Assembly (NCBI RefSeq): GCF_011038965.1
Contig: NZ_JAAKEB010000020.1
Location: 1 to 39,285, forward strand
Origin: Adlercreutzia sp. ZJ141
GTDB lineage: Bacteria; Actinomycetota; Coriobacteriia; Coriobacteriales; Eggerthellaceae
DNA length: 39,285 nt
Direction of reading: 5' to 3'
Position 1 is the first letter of the stretch. Every line of letters begins with the position of its first letter. Below the pieces are notes generated by a model, which was not told where the DNA came from, did no database searches, and saw only the letters and a program-made list of their open reading frames with translations. The translations under genes were made by a program, and so were the position numbers. Positions 12,100 to 19,806 of this stretch are shown one piece after another.

Positions 12100-12223
12100 C
12101 GACGCTGCGAGACACCAAGGCGCGCAGCCTTGCCGCTCCAGGTTTGGCTCACGTACAGGAGTACGCTTCGCCAAACCTTCACGGCAATTCAGCACGTCTT
12201 GGCGTCTCTCGCTGACTTCGTCG
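12100..12223. repeat. Nested palindromic element between pgk and tpiA
   Basis: This stretch has no gene but folds on itself at several levels. Outer CGACG/CGTCG (12100-12104, 12219-12223) encloses GCGAGACACCAAGGCG against CGTCTTGGCGTCTCTCGC (12107-12122, 12195-12212, imperfect). Inside these are TTGCCG/CGGCAA (12130-12135, 12182-12187), then GGTTTGGC/GCCAAACC (12141-12148, 12170-12177), then GTAC/GTAC. Such an extended hairpin of about 124 bases resembles a dispersed intergenic repeat (BIME/MITE-like) or a structured RNA. Confidence 0.65.
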
Positions 12224-12322
12224 GATATATTACTTGGTTTTTGCTGAGAGAAAGAAAAACGTTCGCCGAGCAATGCGTAAGGGGCAAGACAGTGCGCATT
12301 GGTCTCGCGCAGCGGCAAGCCG

Positions 12323-12352
12323 TTCCGCCGTTCGGCAGAACGGCGGAAAGGA
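12323..12352 (+). promoter_or_regulatory. Hairpin touching the tpiA ribosome-binding site
   Basis: TTCCGCCGTTC (12323-12333) and GAACGGCGGAA (12338-12348) form a perfect 11-bp stem with a GGCA loop. The 3' arm ends in the first bases of the AAAGGA ribosome-binding site (12347-12352), seven bases before the tpiA ATG at 12359. It could tune initiation; the effect is inferred. Confidence 0.45.
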
Positions 12353-12358
12353 ATAATC

Positions 12359-13129
12359 ATGTCTAGAAGACCAATGATGGCTGGCAATTGGAAGATGAAC
12401 AACACCTACGGTGAAGCGGTGGTGCTCGCCCAAGAGATTTCAAACCGCTATGAACCGCGATGGAGTGACCGCATGGACGTGGTGGTGTGCCCGCCCTATA
12501 TTGACCTCAAGCCAGTAAGCACCGTGCTCGAGTTCGACAAGTCACACATTGCCGTGGGCGCGCAGAACGTGTACTGGGAGGCGTCGGGCGCGTATACGGG
12601 GGAGATTTCGGTTCCCATGCTCAAAGAGGTTGGCTGCACGTACTGCATCGTGGGCCATTCCGAGCGCCGGGGGCTGTTCGGCGAAACGAACGAAGACGTA
12701 AACCGCAAGGTGAAGGCGCTCATTGGTGGCGGCATTTCGCCGATCATATGCGTAGGCGAATCGCTTGCCGTGCGTGAGGAAGGCACCACTGACGAATTTG
12801 TGTGCGCGCAGGTGAAAGCTGCCTTCGCGGGGCTAGCCGATCATCAGGCGGCGAAGTGCGTGGTTGCCTACGAGCCCATTTGGGCTATCGGCACCGGCCG
12901 CACGGCCACGCCGGAGCAGGCTGAGGCCGTGTGCGCAGCTATCCGCGCCACCGTGGCGGAAATGTTTGGCGACCAGGTAGCCGAAAACATGCGCGTGCTG
13001 TACGGCGGCTCTATGAACCCGGGCAACGTTGAGGGTCTTATGGCGCAACCGAACATCGACGGCGGGCTCATTGGTGGCGCGGCGCTGAAGGCCGATTCGT
13101 TTGAGCAGCTTGTGAAAGCCTGCTTCTAG
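12359..13129 (+). CDS. tpiA: Triosephosphate isomerase
   Basis: 256 residues. It interconverts dihydroxyacetone phosphate and glyceraldehyde 3-phosphate. AGNWKMNN (residues 8-15) carries the catalytic Lys, GHSERR carries the electrophilic His, YEPIWAIGTGRTATPEQA carries the base Glu, and YGGSMNPGN closes the phosphate site. An in-frame upstream Met (12299) would add 20 residues, but those fall in the hairpin and the AAAGGA site points to 12359. It is followed 11 bases later by gpmI. Confidence 0.96.
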   Translation: MSRRPMMAGNWKMNNTYGEAVVLAQEISNRYEPRWSDRMDVVVCPPYIDLKPVSTVLEFDKSHIAVGAQNVYWEASGAYTGEISVPMLKEVGCTYCIVGHSERRGLFGETNEDVNRKVKALIGGGISPIICVGESLAVREEGTTDEFVCAQVKAAFAGLADHQAAKCVVAYEPIWAIGTGRTATPEQAEAVCAAIRATVAEMFGDQVAENMRVLYGGSMNPGNVEGLMAQPNIDGGLIGGAALKADSFEQLVKACF

Positions 13130-13146
13130 AAAGGGGAGCATTGGTT

Positions 13147-14862
13147 ATGTCTTCCTTGCAAGCGAAGGACACGGCTCCGTTCGCGCCGGCGTGCCTTATT
13201 ATCATGGACGGCTTCGGTCTTGAGCAGCCGGGGCCAGGAAACGCCATATCGCTTGCGGCCACGCCGTGTTTAGATGAGCTGTTTGCAAAACCTGGCGCGT
13301 TCATGAAGCTTGAAGCGTCAGGTGCGGCCGTTGGTCTGCCCGATGGCCAGATGGGCAACTCCGAAGTGGGGCACCTCAATATCGGTGCGGGACGCGTGGT
13401 GTTTCAGGAACTTACGCGCATTAATAATGCGTGTGCTAACGGCTTGCTCGCGCGAAACGACGTGCTTGCAGCGGCGTTTAAGGCGGCGCGCAAGCCTGGC
13501 GCGGCGCTGCACCTTATGGGGCTTTTGTCCGACGGTGGTGTGCATTCCAGCAACGCTCACCTATACGCTCTGTTGCGTGCTGCGCGCAATGCTGGCGTGA
13601 AACACGTGATGGTGCACTGCTTCATGGACGGCCGCGACGTTCCGCCAAAAAGTGGTAAGGGCTATATGGAAGAACTCGTGCGCGAAATGGAGGCTATTGC
13701 CGCTGAGGGTACTGGCGCGAGTGCTGCGGAAGGTGCCGACCCGGGTGCTGCTGAGGCTGTGAGCGAAAGCGCGGCCGCTTCCGCCGCGCCAGCGTGCCGC
13801 ATGGAAATTGCCAGCGTGTCGGGTCGCTACTACGCCATGGATCGCGATAATCGTTGGGAACGTGTCGAACGGGCCTGGCGAGCTGTAGTGGAAGCCAGCC
13901 CACTCGCCAGCGCAGTCAGTGCGGGCGACGCAGCCGATGCCACTGTGCCTGAAGCCGAAGACCGCGCCACCACCTCCGAAGCCCTCGCAGTCACCGCCAT
14001 GGCCGCCTCCTACGACGCCGGAATCACCGACGAATTCGTAGAGCCAGTGGCGCTTTCTAGCCGCGGCGTGCAAGATGGCGATGCTGTGGTGTTTTTCAAC
14101 TTCAGGCCCGATCGCGCGCGCGAACTCACGCGTGCCATTGTCGACCCAGCGTTTACGGGCTTTACGCGCACGAGTACCCCGCAGGTGGAATTCGTGTGCC
14201 TTACCGAATACGACCCCGACATTCCTGCGCCGGTGGCATTTGCGAAGGAATTCCCGGCCGACGTGCTAGCCGATGTGCTGGCACGCGAAGGGCTACGGCA
14301 GTACCACATTGCCGAAACCGAAAAGTACGCACACGTTACCTTCTTCTTAAATGGAGGCATCGAAGAACCGAAGCAACTCGAGCAACGCTCGCTCATTGCC
14401 AGCCCGAAGGTGGCAACCTACGACTTGCAGCCCGAAATGAGCGAACCTGAAGTGGCTGATACGCTGGCTGCTGCCATCGATGCGGGTGAAGCCGACGTGT
14501 ACATTGTCAACTTTGCGAATTGCGACATGGTGGGGCACACCGGCGTAATCCCTGCAGCAGTGGCTGCGGTCGAGGCGGTAGATACAGGAGTGGCGAAGGT
14601 GCTTGCCGCTATCGAACGTGCAGGTGGTGTGGCGCTGGTAACGGCTGACCATGGCAACGCTGATAAAATGCTCGCCGACGACGGCTCGCCGCACACGGCT
14701 CACACTACAGCGCTCGTGCCGCTTGCGCTGGCTGACTATACCGGTGCTGCCCGATCGCTGCGTGGTGGGGTAGGGGCGCTTTGCGACATCGCACCCACGC
14801 TGCTTAACCTTATTGGTGTGGAAGCGCCTGCCGCTATGACAGGAACAAGCCTTATCGCGTAG
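13147..14862 (+). CDS. gpmI: 2,3-bisphosphoglycerate-independent phosphoglycerate mutase
   Basis: 571 residues; most bacterial iPGMs are about 510. This Mn-dependent alkaline-phosphatase-superfamily enzyme interconverts 3- and 2-phosphoglycerate. Visible elements are LIIMDGFGL (metal-binding Asp), GQMGNSEVGHLNIGAGR with the nucleophilic Ser, the HCFMDGRDVPP segment, FFNFRPDRARELT, EKYAHVTFFLNGG and the late metal site VTADHGNAD. Two Ala/Glu-rich low-complexity stretches (about 189-220 and 255-290) interrupt the phosphotransferase domain on either side of SGRYYAMDRDNRW. A TTG at 13141 is also in frame, but the GGGGAG at 13133-13138 is better spaced for the ATG at 13147. Confidence 0.94.
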   Translation: MSSLQAKDTAPFAPACLIIMDGFGLEQPGPGNAISLAATPCLDELFAKPGAFMKLEASGAAVGLPDGQMGNSEVGHLNIGAGRVVFQELTRINNACANGLLARNDVLAAAFKAARKPGAALHLMGLLSDGGVHSSNAHLYALLRAARNAGVKHVMVHCFMDGRDVPPKSGKGYMEELVREMEAIAAEGTGASAAEGADPGAAEAVSESAAASAAPACRMEIASVSGRYYAMDRDNRWERVERAWRAVVEASPLASAVSAGDAADATVPEAEDRATTSEALAVTAMAASYDAGITDEFVEPVALSSRGVQDGDAVVFFNFRPDRARELTRAIVDPAFTGFTRTSTPQVEFVCLTEYDPDIPAPVAFAKEFPADVLADVLAREGLRQYHIAETEKYAHVTFFLNGGIEEPKQLEQRSLIASPKVATYDLQPEMSEPEVADTLAAAIDAGEADVYIVNFANCDMVGHTGVIPAAVAAVEAVDTGVAKVLAAIERAGGVALVTADHGNADKMLADDGSPHTAHTTALVPLALADYTGAARSLRGGVGALCDIAPTLLNLIGVEAPAAMTGTSLIA

Positions 14863-14932
14863 CGGTCATCGCGTATCAAACAGCGCTATCAGAGGGCCTA
14901 CAAACCTACCTTCAATAACCTAATTATCCGAG

Positions 14933-14972
14933 CGCTTGCGCCGTCTTACCGTGGACGGCGCAAGCGTATTCT
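14933..14972 (+). terminator. Intrinsic terminator closing the glycolytic operon
   Basis: CGCTTGCGCCGTC (14933-14945) and GACGGCGCAAGCG (14954-14966) form a perfect 13-bp stem with an 8-base loop, followed by TATTCTT. It lies about 70 bases after the gpmI stop. Confidence 0.8.
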
Positions 14973-15031
14973 TGTGTGTGAGCCGTATGTCGTAATGCCT
15001 TGAAAAAATGTCGAATTTCATTGACAAACTG

Positions 15032-15059
15032 TTGTTCAAGTGCGACATATCGGTATAAT
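15032..15059 (+). promoter_or_regulatory. Putative promoter of the polysaccharide operon
   Basis: TTGTTC (15032-15037), a 16-base spacer and a perfect TATAAT (15054-15059). A better -35 match, TTGACA at 15021, is too far from this -10 (27 bases). The site is about 320 bases upstream of loaP, leaving a long leader. Confidence 0.55.
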
Positions 15060-15065
15060 ATGGCG

Positions 15066-15244
15066 TCGAAAGTTCTTGAAACAGAGCACACAGATGCATT
15101 TGCACTGCGTGTTCTTGTGCCGCAGGTGTTGTGTTTATACAACAATCAGGCACGGCGACCGTAAGGCCGCAAGGGGTGACTTACCCCACCCCCATACATA
15201 TCTTGAGATGGCGAAATCGTCGCAAAGCGCGTTCCGTCGATCGA
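15066..15244 (+). promoter_or_regulatory. Long untranslated leader upstream of loaP, structure unassigned
   Basis: About 180 bases between the putative promoter and the terminator, with no convincing gene. Local foldable segments include GGGGT/ACCCC around 15173-15187 and GCGA/TCGC near 15211-15223. The arrangement of a long leader followed by a terminator and then a gene is that of an attenuator or riboswitch. I could not match it to a known aptamer class with confidence. Confidence 0.4.
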
Positions 15245-15326
15245 AGAGAGAGTGAATAGCTTCGTTGTGCTTAGGAAAGCAGCCGCCGCATGGGCGGTAG
15301 TGCAGCTATTCACCCTCTCTTTTTTA
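15245..15326 (+). terminator. Strong intrinsic terminator in the loaP leader
   Basis: AGAGAGAGTGAATAGCT (15245-15261) pairs with AGCTATTCACCCTCTCT (15304-15320), 17 bp with one mismatch. The loop contains its own CCGCC/GGCGG hairpin, and a run of T residues follows directly (15320-15325). It stands between the promoter and loaP, so read-through must be controlled for the operon to be expressed. Confidence 0.8.
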
Positions 15327-15381
15327 TTCGACGGACGTTTGACAAGCAAACAGTAGAGCAGCAGAAAAGGAGCAGGCGGGT

Positions 15382-15894
15382 ATGTGGTACGTGGCACAGG
15401 TGCAGGCGGGTCGCGAGACCGCCACGAGAAACCTGTGCAAGCTCATGGTTTCACCGCAAGCCATGGAAGATTGCTTCGTGCCCGAGTACGAAACCATGTG
15501 GAAAGTGCGCGGCGAATGGAGGCTGGTGCACCGTCTGCTGTTTTCAGGATATGTATTCTTCGTAAGCGACGACCCCAAAGAGCTACACAAACAGCTTTTG
15601 CGGGTGCCCATGCCTATCCGCATCTTAGGAAACGAGAAAAACGCATACTTCCCGCTTACCGATAAAGAACGCGACTGGTTTTTGTCGTTCATGGACGGAA
15701 ACCACGTGGTGCGCATGAGCGAAGGGTATATCACCGGCGATAAGGTAACGGTCACGCGCGGCCCGCTGATGGGGTTTGAAGGCAGCATCCGAAAGATCGA
15801 CCGTCACAAGCGTCGCGCATACTTAGACGTAAAGCTGTTCGGCCGCACTGTCCCTGCAAGCGTGGGCCTGGAAATCGTGAGGAAAACCGCATGA
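15382..15894 (+). CDS. loaP: LoaP-type transcription antiterminator (NusG paralogue)
   Basis: 170 residues. The N-terminal NGN domain begins MWYVAQVQAGRET and includes the LFSGYVFF segment typical of specialised NusG proteins; the C-terminal KOW domain is GDKVTVTRGPLMGFEGSIRKID (about 117-138). LoaP proteins in Firmicutes and actinobacteria promote processive antitermination of long polysaccharide and antibiotic operons and recognise an RNA hairpin in the leader. Its place as first gene of a long surface-polysaccharide locus fits that role. An AAAGGAG ribosome-binding site lies upstream, about ten bases before the ATG. The stop overlaps the next small ORF by ATGA. The upstream terminator suggests autoregulation, which is inference. 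Confidence 0.88.
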   Translation: MWYVAQVQAGRETATRNLCKLMVSPQAMEDCFVPEYETMWKVRGEWRLVHRLLFSGYVFFVSDDPKELHKQLLRVPMPIRILGNEKNAYFPLTDKERDWFLSFMDGNHVVRMSEGYITGDKVTVTRGPLMGFEGSIRKIDRHKRRAYLDVKLFGRTVPASVGLEIVRKTA

Positions 15895-16046
15895 GCGAAA
15901 CAACTCGCATGATCCAAGCGCAGCTCGGGGGGGGGGGCATTGAGAGCCAGCAACGCGCGATAGTGGCGGAAGCTATGGGGCGCAGGCTATCTGCGTCCCT
16001 ACTTATGCTCAGGACCAGGCTAAACCCACGAAACTCAGAAGTATGA
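15891..16046 (+). CDS. 51-codon ORF with an 11-G tract, coupled to loaP and the dehydratase gene
   Basis: An ATG that overlaps the loaP stop (ATGA) opens a 51-codon frame ending in TGA at 16044-16046, which itself overlaps the ATG of the next gene (ATGA at 16043). Residues 13-16 are four glycines encoded within an uninterrupted run of 11 G (15927-15937). The rest (IESQQRAIVAEAMGRRLSAS) is a mildly basic amphipathic helix-like stretch with no family I recognise. Double ATGA coupling argues that it is translated. Adding one G stops the frame at the TGA right after the tract; losing one G stops it about ten codons later. See the finding on phase variation. Confidence 0.6.
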   Translation: MSETTRMIQAQLGGGGIESQQRAIVAEAMGRRLSASLLMLRTRLNPRNSEV

Positions 16047-17926
16047 CAAGCAAGCTTACAAAACGAGGATTCTTGCGAGCTTTGCCACTCGTGCTCATAG
16101 ATACAGTGGCTACGTTTGCGGCCTACGCTGTGGCAGCGTGGGGCACACAGGTGGGTGGAGCGCTGGCGCAACCCAGCTCGTTTGGTCACATCGCCTTTTT
16201 CGCCCTGGTAAACGTTGTTGTCTACGCAGCGTGTCGCATGTACAGCTGCCTGTGGGAATATGCCAGCATTGATGAAGCAATGCGGCTCATTTCAGCATCG
16301 TTCTTGTCGTCGCTGGCGGGTAGCATCTTAGGTTATGGCCTGTTGGGAGCACGTCTTCCGCTGCGCGTGTATGTGGTTGCATGGTTGCTCTTCCTGGGCG
16401 TTACGGCGGCGGCGCGTTTTGCGTTGCGTGTGTACTCGGGACGTAAGAGCTGGTCGCTTTTCGGAGCATCATCTGAGGGTATGCCACGTACACTTGTGGT
16501 GGGTGCGGGGGAAAGCGGCTCTATGACGGTAAAGCGCATGCTGTCGTGCGATCAGAGCATCGTGGGCTGTCCAGTTGCACTTGTTGATGACAATCGAATA
16601 AAGCTTGGTACCTACGTGCATGGCGTAAAGGTTATGGGGACGTGTGACGACATTGAAGCACTTTCGAAGCGGCTCGGCGTCGAGCAGATTGTTATAGCGA
16701 TACCCTCCGCAACGCGGGAACAGCGCGACCGGGTTTTGGCGCAGTGCATGAAAACAGAGCTTCGGGTACTCACGCTGCCCGATATTAAGGACATCCCCGC
16801 AGGAGAGCTAGATCAAGCAGTGCTGCGCGAGGTTGAAGTGGCCGATCTGCTTGCCCGTGACGAAGTGGAGCTTAACCTGGGTCAGATGGCTTACGTGGCG
16901 GGCAAGCGTGTGTTGGTAACAGGTGGGGGAGGCTCCATTGGAAGCGAGCTCGTGCGTCAGCTGTTGCCCGCTAAGCCCGTGAAGATTGTTTTGTTTGATA
17001 TTTACGAAAACACCACCTATGAACTACTGCACGAGGTGAAAGGCCAGGCGGCTGATTTAGGTGTGCAAATTGCGGTGGAAATAGGGTCAATCACCCACAT
17101 GCCTGCGCTTCAAAAGTGCTTTGCCGACCACAAGCCACAAGTGGTGTTTCATGCGGCGGCACACAAGCACGTGCCGCTTATGGAGGCGAACCCGCGCGAA
17201 GCCATAGAAAACAACGTGTTTGGCACACTGAACCTTGTACGCATCGCACACGAGCAAGGCTGCACGCATTTCATCCTGATATCAACCGACAAGGCGGTGA
17301 ACCCTGTAAACGTTATGGGTGCTACCAAGCGCATGTGCGAAATGATTGTGCAGTGTTACGCGAGTATGAGTGACACGGTGTTTGCCGCCGTGCGTTTTGG
17401 CAACGTATTAGGTAGCCACGGTAGCGTGATACCGCTGTTCAAGCGCCAGTTGCGCGATGGTGGGCCTATTACGGTTACGCACAAGGACATTACCCGCTAC
17501 TTCATGACCATCCCCGAGGCAAGTCGATTGGTTATAGCGGCTGGTGCGCTGGCTCGTGGGGGAGAGATATTCATCCTAGACATGGGTGAACCTGTGCGCA
17601 TTTGGGATTTAGCGGAGAACCTGGTAAGGCTTTCGGGGCTTAAACCCGGCCGCGATATTCAGATTGTCGAGACAGGCTTGCGCCCCGGCGAGAAGATGTT
17701 CGAAGAGCTGCTGATGGATGAAGACGAGCCGCTGCCTACCGACAACCCAGGCATAACTGTAAGCCGTGCATCAGCACCTGAGGTCGATGACGTGCGTGCG
17801 CGCATCGAATTACTCGAAGGTAGCCTGAACGGTACGAACAACGCCATCAAGCGTGTGCTCGCCGAAGCAGTGCCGACCTACCAGCCCGAATTGCATGACG
17901 GGAAGACGGATACACATGCTGCGTAG
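16043..17926 (+). CDS. Membrane-bound UDP-GlcNAc 4,6-dehydratase (CapD/WbpM/PglF family)
   Basis: 627 residues. Four N-terminal hydrophobic segments (about 12-130) are followed by a nucleotide-binding-like domain (about 140-270) and a short-chain dehydrogenase domain with TGGGGSIGSELV (about 293-304). The catalytic region STDKAVNPVNVMGATK (about 414-429) has Met where classical SDRs have Tyr, as usual for this family. It converts UDP-GlcNAc to UDP-2-acetamido-2,6-dideoxy-4-keto-hexose at the inner membrane face. The next gene, a DegT aminotransferase, would act on the 4-keto product. Its ATG overlaps the stop of the 51-codon ORF and has only a weak ribosome-binding site of its own, so coupled translation is likely. 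Confidence 0.9.
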   Translation: MTSKLTKRGFLRALPLVLIDTVATFAAYAVAAWGTQVGGALAQPSSFGHIAFFALVNVVVYAACRMYSCLWEYASIDEAMRLISASFLSSLAGSILGYGLLGARLPLRVYVVAWLLFLGVTAAARFALRVYSGRKSWSLFGASSEGMPRTLVVGAGESGSMTVKRMLSCDQSIVGCPVALVDDNRIKLGTYVHGVKVMGTCDDIEALSKRLGVEQIVIAIPSATREQRDRVLAQCMKTELRVLTLPDIKDIPAGELDQAVLREVEVADLLARDEVELNLGQMAYVAGKRVLVTGGGGSIGSELVRQLLPAKPVKIVLFDIYENTTYELLHEVKGQAADLGVQIAVEIGSITHMPALQKCFADHKPQVVFHAAAHKHVPLMEANPREAIENNVFGTLNLVRIAHEQGCTHFILISTDKAVNPVNVMGATKRMCEMIVQCYASMSDTVFAAVRFGNVLGSHGSVIPLFKRQLRDGGPITVTHKDITRYFMTIPEASRLVIAAGALARGGEIFILDMGEPVRIWDLAENLVRLSGLKPGRDIQIVETGLRPGEKMFEELLMDEDEPLPTDNPGITVSRASAPEVDDVRARIELLEGSLNGTNNAIKRVLAEAVPTYQPELHDGKTDTHAA

Positions 17927-19160
17927 ACTTGAGGGCATTGTGCCTTTCGAGCAGAAGGTGTGGCTGAGTTCACCCACCATGCACGGTGATGAGCTGCGCT
18001 ACATCACCGAGGCATACGAGACAAACTGGATGTCAACGGTTGGCGAGAACATCAACGAAGTTGAGCGTCTCATCTGCGAAAAGGTTGGCTGCAAGCACGC
18101 TGTGGCTCTTTCGAGTGGCACGGCCGCACTACACCTAGCAGTGAAACTCGCCGGTGTGAAGCCGGGGGATAAGGTTCTCTGCAGTGATATGACCTTCGAT
18201 GCCACAGTGAACCCCGTAGTATACGAAGGCGGCGTGCCCGTATTTGTGGATACCGAGCGCGACACTTGGAACATGGACCCAGTTGCTCTTGAGCGCGCAT
18301 TCGAGTCGCACCCCGAAGCAAAGGCTGTGGTAGTGGCGCATCTCTACGGTGTATCCGGCAAGATAGACGAGATAGTGGCGGTGGCGAAGGCTCACGGTGC
18401 TGTGGTTGTTGAAGATGCTGCCGAGTCGCTCGGTGCCACCTACAAGGGCAAGCAGACCGGTACCTTCGGAGATATCAACTGCATCAGCTTCAACGGAAAC
18501 AAGATCATAACCGGCTCGTCTGGTGGCATGTTGCTTACTGACAAAAAGGAAGCAGCCGACAAGGTTCGCAAGTGGTCAACTCAGGCACGAGAAGCCGCTC
18601 CCTGGTACCAGCATGAAGAACTGGGCTACAACTATCGCATGAGCAATGTGATAGCCGGCGTAGTTCGCGGGCAGATACCCTACCTCGAAGAGCACATTGC
18701 TCAGAAAAAGGCTATCTACGAGCGCTACAAGGAAGGTCTCAAGAATCTTCCTGTTTCTATGAATCCTTACGACTCTGAGAATTCCGAACCGAACTTCTGG
18801 CTCTCCTGCCTGCTAATCGATGAAAACGCTATGTGCCGACAGGTGCGCGGTGAGCGGGATGTCCTGTATGTGAGTGAGCCTGGCAAGAGCTGCCCTCATG
18901 AGATTCTAGACGCACTGGCTGCAATCAACGCAGAAGGCCGCCCCATCTGGAAGCCCATGCACATGCAACCGATCTATCGTAGCAACTCGTTCGTAACCCG
19001 CAACGGCGACGGAAGGGCACGTACGAATGCCTACATCGAAGGTGAAACACTCGACGTAGGAATGGACATCTTCCAGCGTGGCGTGTGTTTACCCTCCGAT
19101 AACAAGATGACTCCAGAACAGCAGGAAGCGATCATTGAGGTCATCAAGAGGTGCTTTTAG
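17916..19160 (+). CDS. DegT/DnrJ/EryC1/StrS-family sugar aminotransferase
   Basis: 414 residues from the ATG at 17916. This is a PLP enzyme of the family that aminates 4-keto nucleotide sugars (PglE, PseC, ArnB type). Visible are LSSGTAALHLAVKLAGVKPG (PLP phosphate site), VVEDAAESLGATYKG, and the Schiff-base lysine in SFNGNKIITGSSGG (about Lys 196). It overlaps the end of the dehydratase gene by 11 bases. Together the pair would make a UDP-4-amino-4,6-dideoxy-GlcNAc. An alternative start 21 codons upstream lies deep within the dehydratase gene and is less likely. Confidence 0.9.
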   Translation: MLRRLEGIVPFEQKVWLSSPTMHGDELRYITEAYETNWMSTVGENINEVERLICEKVGCKHAVALSSGTAALHLAVKLAGVKPGDKVLCSDMTFDATVNPVVYEGGVPVFVDTERDTWNMDPVALERAFESHPEAKAVVVAHLYGVSGKIDEIVAVAKAHGAVVVEDAAESLGATYKGKQTGTFGDINCISFNGNKIITGSSGGMLLTDKKEAADKVRKWSTQAREAAPWYQHEELGYNYRMSNVIAGVVRGQIPYLEEHIAQKKAIYERYKEGLKNLPVSMNPYDSENSEPNFWLSCLLIDENAMCRQVRGERDVLYVSEPGKSCPHEILDALAAINAEGRPIWKPMHMQPIYRSNSFVTRNGDGRARTNAYIEGETLDVGMDIFQRGVCLPSDNKMTPEQQEAIIEVIKRCF

Positions 19161-19167
19161 TAGATGA

Positions 19168-19776
19168 GTGCTGATGCGGATCGTTAATCTGCTGATAAAA
19201 GGAATCTTCGATGTGGTTTTCAGCGCGTGTCTTTCTATTGTCTTGCTGCCTTGGTGGGTACTCATTGCTGTATTGATAAAACTTACCATGCCGGGACCGG
19301 TGTTCTTTAAACAAGTTCGTGCTGGAAAAAATGGCGAGGAGTTCGAGATACTGAAATTCAGAACGATGAGAGTTGACGTTGAGGCAGAGAAGGCCTTTGA
19401 CGTCTCGAAAGACACTGATCGGCTCACTGTTCTGGGAAGTGTTTTGCGACGATTGAAGCTCGACGAGACACCTCAGCTACTGAACGTCCTGAAGCGCGAT
19501 ATGTCTTGCGTGGGACCGCGTCCTACTTTCAAAAGCCAGGTAGAAGAGTATGACGACTTCCAGAGACGCCGACTCGAGATGCTTCCTGGTATGACCGGTC
19601 TTGCTCAGACGAACGGCAACGTCAGCTTGACCTGGGATGATAGGATTCTCTACGACGTCTACTATATAGATCATTTCTCGATTCTTCTTGATCTTAAGAT
19701 CCTTATGAAGACGGTCTTCATTGTCTTGTTCGGTGAGGATAGGTTCAGGCGACTTCCAATGAACGTTGAGAGATAG
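19168..19776 (+). CDS. Initiating sugar phosphotransferase (PglC/WcaJ C-terminal type)
   Basis: 202 residues, the small monotopic form. One N-terminal reentrant hydrophobic segment (about 8-38, ending in PGPVFFKQVRAGKNG) is followed by FEILKFRTM and the catalytic Asp-Glu pair in LKLDETPQLLNVLKRDMS (about 97-114) and by GPRPTF. These phosphoglycosyl transferases move a sugar-1-phosphate from UDP onto undecaprenyl phosphate, starting the repeat unit. By neighbourhood the substrate is the product of the two preceding genes. The start is a GTG at 19168; an ATG at 19174 is an equally possible start. Confidence 0.9.
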   Translation: MLMRIVNLLIKGIFDVVFSACLSIVLLPWWVLIAVLIKLTMPGPVFFKQVRAGKNGEEFEILKFRTMRVDVEAEKAFDVSKDTDRLTVLGSVLRRLKLDETPQLLNVLKRDMSCVGPRPTFKSQVEEYDDFQRRRLEMLPGMTGLAQTNGNVSLTWDDRILYDVYYIDHFSILLDLKILMKTVFIVLFGEDRFRRLPMNVER

Positions 19777-19806
19777 CCATTGAACGACCCAAGGGGTGTT
19801 TACTCG

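Noticed and set aside
12130-12366. 78-codon frame across the pgk-tpiA spacer
   Set aside because: It runs through palindromic DNA and the tpiA ribosome-binding site; composition is explained by the repeats.
15160-15240. Possible c-di-GMP (GEMM-I) riboswitch because of the TCGCAAAGC and GAAA segments in the loaP leader
   Set aside because: The order of conserved blocks and the required stems do not match the GEMM consensus; kept only as an unassigned leader.
15040-15255. 71-codon frame in the loaP leader
   Set aside because: It starts upstream of the likely transcription start and ends in the terminator stem; no ribosome-binding site.
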